This document shows positions 7,469 through 14,470 of a DNA stretch of 26,159 nt, piece by piece; the first letter of the stretch is position 1; each line of letters starts with the position of its first letter. The DNA comes from a virus: IMG/VR virus record IMGVR_UViG_3300034012_000044, positions 1-26,159 of that record; one strand, 5' to 3'. Made by a program: the position numbers and the translations under genes. Below the pieces are notes generated by a model. It was not told where the DNA came from, ran no database searches, and saw nothing but the letters and a program-made list of their open reading frames with translations.

Positions 7469-8113
7469 ATGCCATCACAACTGCAAGGTAACTTCGGAGC
7501 GGGTTCAAGAAACCCGTTCAACTACTCAAAGGTCATTGAGAGCGGTCGAGATTCGGTCACTCAATGGCTTACTTACGAAGAAATCACCAACCAGTTGAAT
7601 TTGTTTCAAGATGAGTCACAGGACGATTACCTTGCTCAGTTGGAGCTCGCCACACGGATGGCGATTGAGGACTACTTAGGTGTCCCGGTCTTTAACGTCA
7701 CCTATCAGGCTTCCTACATGATTTCAGGGCTTATGGCCGCACCTGTAAGTCTTGATCTACCCGAAGTCTCACAGAATGGCGTGACGATCAATTGGGTGAA
7801 GTATTACAACGACTTGAACCCTCCGGTCTTAACGACGATCACAAGCTCAAACTATTACTACGATCCAACAGGGAATAAGATTGTTTTATTTGAGGTTCCC
7901 AACAATATCAACACTTACATGACTGCTCCGATGCTTTGTCAGTACACCTTACAAGGCTCTGTAATCGGGCAGTATCCTGTAGTCAAGCAGGCCGGTCTCA
8001 TGCTTCTCACTCACTTGTACAACAATCGCTCGGCTACATCCGCTGAGAATCTAAAGCAGATTCCTTTTGCAGTGGATCAGCTTTTGCGCGTGTACAAGCC
8101 ACTCGTAATGTGA
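7469..8113 (+). CDS. Head-tail connector, gp6-like adaptor
   Basis: A 214-residue protein matching the gp6-like adaptor family, which forms a ring under the portal and starts the neck. Features of the family: an N-terminal helical part with WLTYEEITNQL and a LATRMAIEDYLG helix (about 61-72), a central beta insertion, and a C-terminal helical end with KQAGLMLLTHLYNNR, a short linker and IPFAVDQLLRVYKP. The gene starts one base after the capsid paralogue stop. Its place between capsid and stopper genes fits the assignment. Confidence 0.85.
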   Translation: MPSQLQGNFGAGSRNPFNYSKVIESGRDSVTQWLTYEEITNQLNLFQDESQDDYLAQLELATRMAIEDYLGVPVFNVTYQASYMISGLMAAPVSLDLPEVSQNGVTINWVKYYNDLNPPVLTTITSSNYYYDPTGNKIVLFEVPNNINTYMTAPMLCQYTLQGSVIGQYPVVKQAGLMLLTHLYNNRSATSAENLKQIPFAVDQLLRVYKPLVM

Positions 8114-8120
8114 GCTAAGA

Positions 8121-8462
8121 ATGGTCTTACGCGTCGACGAAATAAGCATTAATAATCTGTCGTTCACCATCACGAATCTAGGTGAGCAAACGACAGTGGA
8201 AACGCTTTGGTTCAAGACGCGAGCAAAAACTCAGTCGGTTCACAATCGAATTCGCACGTTAGAGAAGTTCAGGCAATACGACAACATGATGGACTTCATT
8301 GTGAATTACACGCCTAACATGAGAACGATCTCGGATAATCAAGAGGATTACTCGATTACATTTAGAGGAAACAGTTGGCGAATCGCAGAGGTTTTTGAGC
8401 ACGATGACAGACAGTGGGTCTCTTTAATGTGCTACAGAAACGAACCTAGCGTGGCGGTCTGA
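8121..8462 (+). CDS. Head-tail joining / stopper protein (gp7/SPP1 gp16-like)
   Basis: A 113-residue beta-rich protein. The C-terminal pattern of FRGNSWRIAEV then a short loop and RQWVSLMCYRN resembles the end of head-tail joining proteins, which form the ring that plugs the portal channel until the tail docks. Position and size agree: it directly follows the connector gene and precedes the tail terminator gene. Sequence similarity to known members is weak by eye, so the role rests partly on order. Confidence 0.72.
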   Translation: MVLRVDEISINNLSFTITNLGEQTTVETLWFKTRAKTQSVHNRIRTLEKFRQYDNMMDFIVNYTPNMRTISDNQEDYSITFRGNSWRIAEVFEHDDRQWVSLMCYRNEPSVAV

Positions 8463-8463
8463 T

Positions 8464-8868
8464 ATGGGGCAAAATAGCGCGGTTGTTTATGCTCAGGCGA
8501 TACAGGCGCAACTAGTCACAGTTTGCACGCCGACTCCAGTTTATGCAGTGTTCAATCGTAACTTTGCAAGCGAACCGACTTTTGTAACGTGGCAGCTCAG
8601 AGACGTTCATCAGCCGGTTTACACGGGGCCGCAGTCGGTGAAGGGTATAGACAGACCGGTGTTTCAGGCGACGGTGTTTGCTCAGTTGATGGCGAATTGT
8701 TTTAGTAAGGCGCAGCAGATTGTGGATGCCTTACACGGTTATCAAGGTACTTTCGGCGGTCTTTTTTTTGTGTCAAAGGTCGATGTTGATTGGCTCTTTC
8801 ACACCTACGACAATGACAGCAAATTAAATCAAATCGTTCTTGATTGCACTTTAGACATTCCTGCTTAG
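8464..8868 (+). CDS. Tail terminator / tail completion protein (DUF3168-like)
   Basis: A 134-residue protein with the layout of tail terminators, which cap the finished tail tube and bind the head neck. It has an N-terminal helix (about 4-19), a strand segment around TPVYAVFNRN and TFVTWQLRD, a helix in AQQIVDALHGYQGTFG, and a final strand NQIVLDCTLDIP. The length, fold pattern and location between stopper and tail tube genes are typical. The gene begins one base after the previous stop (TGA at 8460-8462). Confidence 0.7.
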   Translation: MGQNSAVVYAQAIQAQLVTVCTPTPVYAVFNRNFASEPTFVTWQLRDVHQPVYTGPQSVKGIDRPVFQATVFAQLMANCFSKAQQIVDALHGYQGTFGGLFFVSKVDVDWLFHTYDNDSKLNQIVLDCTLDIPA

Positions 8869-8879
8869 TGAGGTGAAAA

Positions 8880-9374
8880 ATGGCTCTTCCAACTAAAGTT
8901 TTACCCGGCTTTTCAGCCTCGCTGTATTGCCAACCAACTGCAACTCCAACCCCGTTGACAACTGCGAACCTTTCTGTGGTTGCAAGCGTTTCGGCTATTG
9001 CAGTCTCAGCTAATCTTGTACCTGTAGAAGCGATTCCTGCTTTTGGGCAAGATGATGCGGTGGCTAACTTCTCGGTTGCTGGTTCGCGTCAATCTGACAA
9101 GATCCCCGTTCAATCCGCTCCAACATCTTTGACATGCGTAGCGGCATGGAATCCGTCAGATACGGTTCTTCTTCTGCTTCGCGGCGATGCTTATAACGGC
9201 ACGATTGATCGCACGTTTGTTGTCGCAGCAACGGACGGCACAAACATTGTTTACTACGCTTTCAACGGACGTGTAAGCCAGTGGACGATTGACCCTGCAC
9301 CCGGCGCTGAAGCTCAGGTGACATTCACCATCCACCCCAGAGGTAATCAATATGGCTGGTCAAACAATGTCTGA
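8880..9374 (+). CDS. Major tail tube protein
   Basis: A 164-residue, beta-rich protein low in charge and rich in Ala, Thr, Val and Ser, as expected of a tail tube subunit. It forms stacked hexameric rings around the tape measure. It follows a strong GTGAGGTGA ribosome site, suited to a protein needed in many copies. The first 40 residues are mostly small and hydrophobic. FTIHPRGNQYGW near the end is probably the last strand of the tube domain. The assignment depends on composition, expected expression level and gene order; I see no diagnostic motif. Confidence 0.72.
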   Translation: MALPTKVLPGFSASLYCQPTATPTPLTTANLSVVASVSAIAVSANLVPVEAIPAFGQDDAVANFSVAGSRQSDKIPVQSAPTSLTCVAAWNPSDTVLLLLRGDAYNGTIDRTFVVAATDGTNIVYYAFNGRVSQWTIDPAPGAEAQVTFTIHPRGNQYGWSNNV

Positions 9375-9531
9375 TTTTCTTGAGGGCATGAAGGGATACT
9401 ATGGCGATCTCCACCAGTACGCTAAAGGCCATCCCTTTACCCTTCAAGAGGTGGATGCCGCCTTACAGGAAGCCGAAGCCGCTGAAGCTGTTTGTCTTAA
9501 TGTAATGAGGCAATATGCAGCGAGCGAGTGA
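9352..9531 (+). CDS. Small helical protein, unknown
   Basis: A 59-residue frame starting MAGQTMSDFLEGMKGYYGDL. It begins 23 bases inside the tail tube gene and ends 17 bases inside the next one. AGAGG (9339-9343) lies eight bases before the ATG at 9352. HPFTLQEVDAALQEAEAAEA suggests one long helix. A shorter start at the ATG at 9367 is possible. The function is unknown; between tube and gp10-like genes it may be a tail assembly factor. Confidence 0.6.
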   Translation: MAGQTMSDFLEGMKGYYGDLHQYAKGHPFTLQEVDAALQEAEAAEAVCLNVMRQYAASE

Positions 9532-9739
9532 CGATTTACTGAGCTATTTAATCGCGCAGGCCCAAACCGGTGCTAAGAACTGGTTTGGGTATCCACAACA
9601 ACGGCTCATCAATATTTCGCTGTGCCATCAGATTGCAGCTAATCACGCTGACTGCATGTCACCGGATGAAATAGTTGATTACGTCCTGAAACTAAACGAT
9701 CAGATCTTCAAGCGCATTGTCACTAATGGGCAAACTTGA
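9515..9739 (+). CDS. Small protein, unknown
   Basis: A 74-residue frame with TGAGG just ahead of its ATG. The sequence is mainly helical: DDLLSYLIAQAQTGAKNWFG, then an Ile/Leu-rich segment with three cysteine or histidine-bearing turns (LCHQIAANHADC), then DEIVDYVLKLNDQIF. It overlaps the genes on both sides, which supports translation. I recognise no family. The single CHxxxxxHxxC-like spacing (C37, H38, H44, C47 approximately) could bind metal but may be chance. Confidence 0.6.
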   Translation: MQRASDDLLSYLIAQAQTGAKNWFGYPQQRLINISLCHQIAANHADCMSPDEIVDYVLKLNDQIFKRIVTNGQT

Positions 9740-10202
9740 AGTTAAGGGATTCAAAGAGTTTGAAGATTCCTTATTAGAGTTAGCCGAGGAATTTGGCACG
9801 ACCAAAGCTCGACGCTCTTTACTTCCCGGTCTTAAATCCGCGATGGAGCCCGTTAAGGCCGCGATCAAGGGAAGGGTTCCCGTCGATACTGGCAAGCTCC
9901 AGTTAAAAGTTAGGAACGGCGCAAAGGTTGCAACCCGAAAAGACAAAGGCAAAAAGTATCTGAGCCGCGATACGGTGGCTTTTGGTTTTGTCGATGTCGG
10001 TGTTGGTTATCGAGATGCGAAGGGCGAATATCGACCCGCTGCCGAAGCTATAGAATTCGGAACTGCTGAGCAACCCGCAAGACCGTTCATCCGTAACTCT
10101 TTTCAATCAATGGCATCATCTGCCCTTGATCGCCTAGCGTCTCTATTGGGCGCTCATATGGATCTCTGGGCAGCAAAACAACGAGCAAAGGTTAGAAAAT
10201 GA
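9726..10202 (+). CDS. HK97 gp10-like neck/tail protein
   Basis: A 158-residue protein of the HK97 gp10-like family, which acts at the head-tail junction or tail top. Family marks are an N-terminal amphipathic helix with GFKEFEDSLLELAEE (8-22), VPVDTGKL (51-58) and the signature IEFGT followed by PARPFIRNSF (109-126). I start at the ATG at 9726; a TTG at 9717 in frame is the other choice and neither has a clear ribosome site. In many phages this gene precedes the tail tube gene; here it follows it, a small change of order. The stop overlaps the chaperone start. Confidence 0.83.
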   Translation: MGKLEVKGFKEFEDSLLELAEEFGTTKARRSLLPGLKSAMEPVKAAIKGRVPVDTGKLQLKVRNGAKVATRKDKGKKYLSRDTVAFGFVDVGVGYRDAKGEYRPAAEAIEFGTAEQPARPFIRNSFQSMASSALDRLASLLGAHMDLWAAKQRAKVRK

Positions 10203-10666
10203 AAATACAGGACAGATTTGGAAAGTCATTCCAGCGACAGACTCACGCGGATATTGATTTCGCTGGGCATACGTTAAAAGTCTATCTTCCGACTCGGAAA
10301 GAAATGTTAGGACTTGAGGACAAGATCAAGAACCCACCGGATGCTTTAATAGCTGAAGAGTACGAGAAGCTACACGCCACATTTCAAAAGCTCTACAAAA
10401 TTAATCAAAACGTCAATGCCGAGTTTAAAGACGATGACATTGTTGTCGAGGGAAGAAGTTTAAGAGAGGCGGCAAAGTTTAAAGCTCAGGATTTGATGCG
10501 CGAAATCGCCTATGTGAATCTGGTCGGATTTGAAGAGGGCGACGAAATGCTTGCTTTATCTTACGAGCAAATCTCCGAGACGTTTTCAGAGGCGCAGATT
10601 AAGCACCTAGTCAGTTTGATTGAGAAAGCAGTCAATCCTGATTACGAGGCCATCCAAAAAAACTAA
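10199..10666 (+). CDS. Tail assembly chaperone, short form (G-like)
   Basis: A 155-residue acidic, helical protein encoded directly before the tape measure gene, the standard place for tail assembly chaperones that coat the tape measure before the tube forms around it. It has an N-terminal strand pair (DIDFAGHTLKVYLP) and helices beyond residue 40. Its last codons are CAA AAA AAC TAA, which contain the slippery heptamer A AAA AAC at 10657-10663 immediately before the stop. Ribosomes that do not shift make this form. It overlaps the previous gene by ATGA. Confidence 0.82.
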   Translation: MKIQDRFGKSFQRQTHADIDFAGHTLKVYLPTRKEMLGLEDKIKNPPDALIAEEYEKLHATFQKLYKINQNVNAEFKDDDIVVEGRSLREAAKFKAQDLMREIAYVNLVGFEEGDEMLALSYEQISETFSEAQIKHLVSLIEKAVNPDYEAIQKN

Positions 10667-11016
10667 AGGGGTCGCTATATCGTCAGGTTAGGGCTACGGC
10701 GATCTTTAACGGCCAAAGTCCTGAAGTGTTTGATAGCCTTGATGTAGCGACCGTCCGAGAGTTAGAATTGATGTACCGCGACGGCATGATCGGGGCGAGA
10801 CATAACTTAATCTTGATCTCGCACTTAATGGCAATCGTTTACAACGCATTGTCTAAGAACCCGATGAAAAGCCGCGAGTTCTTCCCGCATTTGGAGGAGT
10901 ATTTCATCCCTCCAAACTATATGACAAAACAAGAGCGTGATTTTCTGGCGTTCACTTCGCTACCCGGATTCAAAGCGGAGTTTCTTGAGATATTAGGGGG
11001 AAATCGTGGCGGGTAA
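10199..11016 (+). CDS. Tail assembly chaperone, -1 frameshift product (GT-like)
   Basis: The frame in the -1 register is open from the slippery site to 11016 and has no good start of its own, only a GTG at 10726 well inside. Slipping back one base at A AAA AAC (10657-10663) re-reads C10663 as the first base of CTA and gives a product of about 272 residues. GGTCGC (10670-10675) can pair with GCGATC (10699-10704), six bases downstream of the heptamer, with CGT/ACG pairing inside the loop: a typical stimulatory element. This is the widely conserved G/GT arrangement of long-tailed phages. The extension ends 11 bases into the tape measure gene. Confidence 0.85.
10657..10704 (+). promoter_or_regulatory. 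-1 ribosomal frameshift signal
   Basis: The heptamer A AAA AAC is in the correct register with the stop codon directly after it. A 6-bp stem (10670-10675 with 10699-10704, one G-T wobble) begins after a six-base spacer. The loop contains CGT (10681-10683) and ACG (10696-10698), which can extend the fold. Spacer, heptamer and location all match known -1 signals. Confidence 0.82.
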
Positions 11017-12736
11017 ACTCATTGCAGCCCTACAAGTTGCTCTCGGTTTAGAGAGTGCAAAGTTCGTTCAAGAAGTCGACAGGGCGAGACAAAAAACCCG
11101 CGAGCTGAAAGTATCTGTTGATGTTTTAGGTACGGCTATAGGCGCACTACGCAGTCCGATGTTATTAGCCGCGGGCGCTGCCACAGCTTTTGCTACATCC
11201 TTTTTTAAAGCCGCAGATGCGGTCAATGACTTTGCTGAGGGCTCTGGTCTAGCGATTGAGGAAGTCCTAGCCCTGCAAAGCGCGATGGTGCAGTCAGGGA
11301 AAGAAGCTGACAACGCCGCACAGATGTGGGATCGGTTCTCTACGACTTTAGGTGGGGCTGCTGACGGGCAAAAGGAACAAGCCGATCTGTTTAAGGAACT
11401 CGGTGTAAGCATTGCTGATGCTGGCGGAATGCTGCGTCCTGAGATTGAGATCTTCAGAGATCTAACCTCGGTGCTTTCCCAGATGGGTCCGGGCGCAGAG
11501 CGGGCGAGATTACAAGTCGCGTTATTTGGCAAGCAGTTTGCAAACGTCGACATTTCTAAGATCGACCAACTCTCAAGAAACACCGACAAGTTCACCGGCG
11601 AGGCGAAGAAAGGTGTTCAGGCTATCGGTGAAATCGGCGATGCAATCGACGAGATGACTGAGAAGGCGAAGATCGGCTTTCTTACGCTTGTGGGCAAAGC
11701 TAGAGATGCGTGGACGGGCGTTAAAAAGTTCTTAGGATTTGGCGAAGAAGAAGCTCCCGCTCCGGTTGTTAATGTTGCAAAGGGCGGCATACAGTCAGGA
11801 ACGAGAGTTAAGCCCGTAAAAGATACAAGCGCAGATGCAGCGGCAAAAGCGCTTAAATCTTATTTGGAAGGCTTAGACGCTCAGATTCTCAAACTCAGAG
11901 AAGGCGAGGAAGCCGCACTTAGGTTTGAGGCTGCAAAACAAGGTGGCCCTGCTGGCTTAGAAAAGATGGAGCAAATCATAAAGCTCCGCAGAGAAGAAGC
12001 GGAGATGCAGGAGCAATTACAAAGAAACGCAAAGGAAGCCGCGCAAGAAATAGCGGCAGCCGAAGATCTGCGAAAGATGCGGCAAGACCAGATCATCAAG
12101 GATTACGAGCGACAGATTGAGATAGAGAAAGAAGCTCAACAGGTCATGCTTGACACAATGTGGCAGGCCGAGGTCACTGCCAATAAAGAACTAGAGGCGA
12201 TGGATCTCACGAAGAAAGAAAAGGACGAGCAACTAGAGCTTCTTGAAGATCTCCGGGATGGTTACAAGTCTCTCGGAACTACGATTGTCGAAGCCTTCAT
12301 GCAGGGTAAATCAGCCTCACAGGCTTTCAAGTCTGCGCTCAGTTCGCTTCTACAGAAACTCGCGTCGAGATCGCTTGATAAATTTTTGGATGCCATCTTT
12401 AAGCCAAACATGACGGGCGCTCCCTCATTGTTTGAAAACTTTATGTCGACCATTCCCGTTATCGGCGGGATCTTTGGCAAGCGAGCCGGAGGAGGCCCGG
12501 TTAATTCCGGGAGCCCTTACATCGTGGGCGAAAGAGGTCCTGAGTTGTTTGTGCCGAGCATGTCTGGGCAAGTTGTCCCGAATTACGCGATGGGCGGAGC
12601 GACCACCGTGAACAACTACAACATACAAGCCATTGACGTTAAGTCTTTTGAAGATCGGATCATGGGCAGCAATCGAGCGGTCTGGGCTGCAAACTCCTAC
12701 GCTCAAAAATCACTATCACCTAGAGGCCGAGCATGA
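11006..12736 (+). CDS. Tape measure protein
   Basis: Long helical protein that fixes tail length and is ejected ahead of the DNA. It has 576 residues, starts at GTG 11006 after TTAGGGGG, and shows a hydrophobic segment around 51-68 (SPMLLAAGAATAFATSFF), long coiled coils at about 280-420 rich in Glu, Lys, Arg and Gln, and a C-terminal region with AGGGPVNSGSPYIVGERGPE, a very common tape measure ending. At about 0.15 nm per residue the tail would be near 85 nm, a rule-of-thumb inference. It is short for a siphovirus but within the known range. Confidence 0.92.
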   Translation: MAGKLIAALQVALGLESAKFVQEVDRARQKTRELKVSVDVLGTAIGALRSPMLLAAGAATAFATSFFKAADAVNDFAEGSGLAIEEVLALQSAMVQSGKEADNAAQMWDRFSTTLGGAADGQKEQADLFKELGVSIADAGGMLRPEIEIFRDLTSVLSQMGPGAERARLQVALFGKQFANVDISKIDQLSRNTDKFTGEAKKGVQAIGEIGDAIDEMTEKAKIGFLTLVGKARDAWTGVKKFLGFGEEEAPAPVVNVAKGGIQSGTRVKPVKDTSADAAAKALKSYLEGLDAQILKLREGEEAALRFEAAKQGGPAGLEKMEQIIKLRREEAEMQEQLQRNAKEAAQEIAAAEDLRKMRQDQIIKDYERQIEIEKEAQQVMLDTMWQAEVTANKELEAMDLTKKEKDEQLELLEDLRDGYKSLGTTIVEAFMQGKSASQAFKSALSSLLQKLASRSLDKFLDAIFKPNMTGAPSLFENFMSTIPVIGGIFGKRAGGGPVNSGSPYIVGERGPELFVPSMSGQVVPNYAMGGATTVNNYNIQAIDVKSFEDRIMGSNRAVWAANSYAQKSLSPRGRA

Positions 12737-13380
12737 GCTTCCAGACCATCCTAAACATTTCTCAGTCCATCACGGTTAACAATCGAAGGATGGTTGGGCA
12801 GCAATACTCACGATCAGGGCAAGTAAGGACAGCTCAGTATGTGACCTCGGTTCCGTGGGTGTTCACAGTTAAGCCTCATGCTTATCTCTATTACCCGCAA
12901 GTCAGGGATGTCATTCAGACGATTGACAATCTGGATAGACAAAATGCAGCGACCATCACGTTTAACACCACAAACCTTCAGTGGTTCACGGAATATAAGG
13001 GCGGATTAAGCTCGGCTCAGGCTTCAGCGCTAACACTTGCTTCGCTACCAGCAGGGAACGCCACAGTCATTGCTATAGGAAATTTACCATCCGTGGGAAG
13101 CGGCACAGTAGTTTTTGAGGCTGGTGATTTTATTCAGTTAGGAAATTACCCTTACAAGATCACCACACAGGTCTTGAGAGGCTCAGGATCGACCGTTAAC
13201 GCGACATTGCACAGGCCGATCATAGGAACTCCCACTGTCGGCACGTTGACGGCTGTAGGGGCTTCCTGCACGTTCTCTGTCGTTGCTGAGGTCTGCCCGA
13301 CCTACACACTAAGACCGATGACAAATGGTGCTTTTGTTGATTGGGATGCCGACTTTGTTTTCAGAGAGAACGTCCAATGA
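12733..13380 (+). CDS. Tail tip protein, distal tail-like
   Basis: A 215-residue beta-rich protein that follows the tape measure by an ATGA overlap. MSFQTILNISQSITVNNRRM is a distinctive N-terminus. FTVKPHAYLYYPQVRDVIQT and NLDRQNAATITFN suggest a domain that contacts the tube. Its C-terminal half has a beta insertion with many Gly/Thr/Val. Location right after the tape measure gene is where the distal tail protein normally lies. I cannot show the distal tail fold from sequence, so this is a position-led call. Confidence 0.6.
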   Translation: MSFQTILNISQSITVNNRRMVGQQYSRSGQVRTAQYVTSVPWVFTVKPHAYLYYPQVRDVIQTIDNLDRQNAATITFNTTNLQWFTEYKGGLSSAQASALTLASLPAGNATVIAIGNLPSVGSGTVVFEAGDFIQLGNYPYKITTQVLRGSGSTVNATLHRPIIGTPTVGTLTAVGASCTFSVVAEVCPTYTLRPMTNGAFVDWDADFVFRENVQ

Positions 13381-14033
13381 CAACACCAATGACAGCGCTA
13401 AATAGCGCGACCATCACACACGGCGAATTTGTACGTCTTACAACATCAACCGCGACTTATACATTTTGCAATGCCGCGGCTCCAGTTGTTGCGGGCGGCA
13501 TTTCATTTACGAGCCTCGGAAGTCTCTTGTCTGTCGGTGCGGTGAATCGTGAGATCAAAGCGACTTCGATAGATATGGTGATTGGTCTTATAGGCATCGA
13601 CCCGACAAATATTTCTTTGGTCTTAGGCTCAAACATCAAAGGCTCTACTGTCGAAATTTGGCGCGGATTCTTCGACTCTAACTATCAGATCATTACAAGC
13701 CCGACAACGCAGTTTTTTAAGCGCTATCAGGGCATTGTTTCAAACATGTCCATTACGGAGGATTGGAACGAGAATGCACGAAGCAGGACTGCAACGTGTT
13801 CTATCTCGTGCTCTTCTTTCCGGTCGATTCTTGAGAATCGGATTGCAGGGATCAAAACCAATCTCACGACGTGGCAGCAGCGCTACGCATCCGACACGAG
13901 CATGAGCCGAGTCGCGGCTATTGCTGGTCAATACTTTGATTTTGGAGCTCCTCCTAAGTCTGGCTCACAATCAGATCCGGGAAGCGCACAAACCCCATTA
14001 CCAGATCCTAACGACATAAGAGACGCGGGATGA
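13377..14033 (+). CDS. Minor tail protein (baseplate hub region, DUF2163-like)
   Basis: A 218-residue protein that starts in an ATGA overlap; an upstream extension to 13341 would lie inside the previous gene. It contains segments typical of hub-side minor tail proteins: VNREIKATSIDMVIGL, STVEIWRGFFDSNYQI, and FKRYQGIVSNMSITEDWNEN followed by a cysteine-bearing strand TATCSISCSSFRSILENR. The C-terminus is Pro/Ser/Asp-rich and probably flexible. The family assignment is tentative, while a tail tip role is well supported by position. Confidence 0.55.
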   Translation: MTTPMTALNSATITHGEFVRLTTSTATYTFCNAAAPVVAGGISFTSLGSLLSVGAVNREIKATSIDMVIGLIGIDPTNISLVLGSNIKGSTVEIWRGFFDSNYQIITSPTTQFFKRYQGIVSNMSITEDWNENARSRTATCSISCSSFRSILENRIAGIKTNLTTWQQRYASDTSMSRVAAIAGQYFDFGAPPKSGSQSDPGSAQTPLPDPNDIRDAG

Positions 14034-14467
14034 GAGAAGCCACAAAATACGACATACCGCATCTGTTAGAAATGATGCGGCTATACGCAGACGAAGCAGG
14101 CATAGAAGCATTGAAAGCGCAACAAAATGAGCCGCAAGTCAAGAATTTGTTTCAGCAAATGATTAATGGCCGAGGGTTTGTTTTAGTCGATGACAACTTA
14201 AGAGGTTTTCTTGCCGCTTATGTAACAGGCAATTTCTGGAATACAGATGTTAAAGAATTGCATGAGGTTGGCTGGTGGGTAATGCCTGAATATCGAAATA
14301 CAAGTATTGGCGGCAGGCTTTGGCTAAGGTTTAACCAACTAGCTCAATACATGTTAGATCAAGGACGTGTACAGGTTGTTTTGACTAGTCTTATGCACAG
14401 CAGTCCAGAGATAGATTACACACGATATAAATTCAAACCTATGCAAGCAACCTTTTTCCGAGAGTAA
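14030..14467 (+). CDS. GNAT-family N-acetyltransferase
   Basis: A 145-residue GNAT-fold protein. It begins MREATKYDIPHLLEMM, the usual first strand and helix, and has ELHEVGWWVMPEYRN (77-90) then TSIGGRL (91-97). This gives the acetyl-CoA binding motif as R89-N-T-S-I-G-G95. The target is unknown; GNAT enzymes acetylate proteins, peptides or small amines. It lies between tail tip genes, joined by ATGA to the gene before. That makes either a modified virion protein or a host target plausible. Its base composition is a little AT-rich compared with the flanking tail genes. Confidence 0.8.
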   Translation: MREATKYDIPHLLEMMRLYADEAGIEALKAQQNEPQVKNLFQQMINGRGFVLVDDNLRGFLAAYVTGNFWNTDVKELHEVGWWVMPEYRNTSIGGRLWLRFNQLAQYMLDQGRVQVVLTSLMHSSPEIDYTRYKFKPMQATFFRE

Positions 14468-14470
14468 AAA

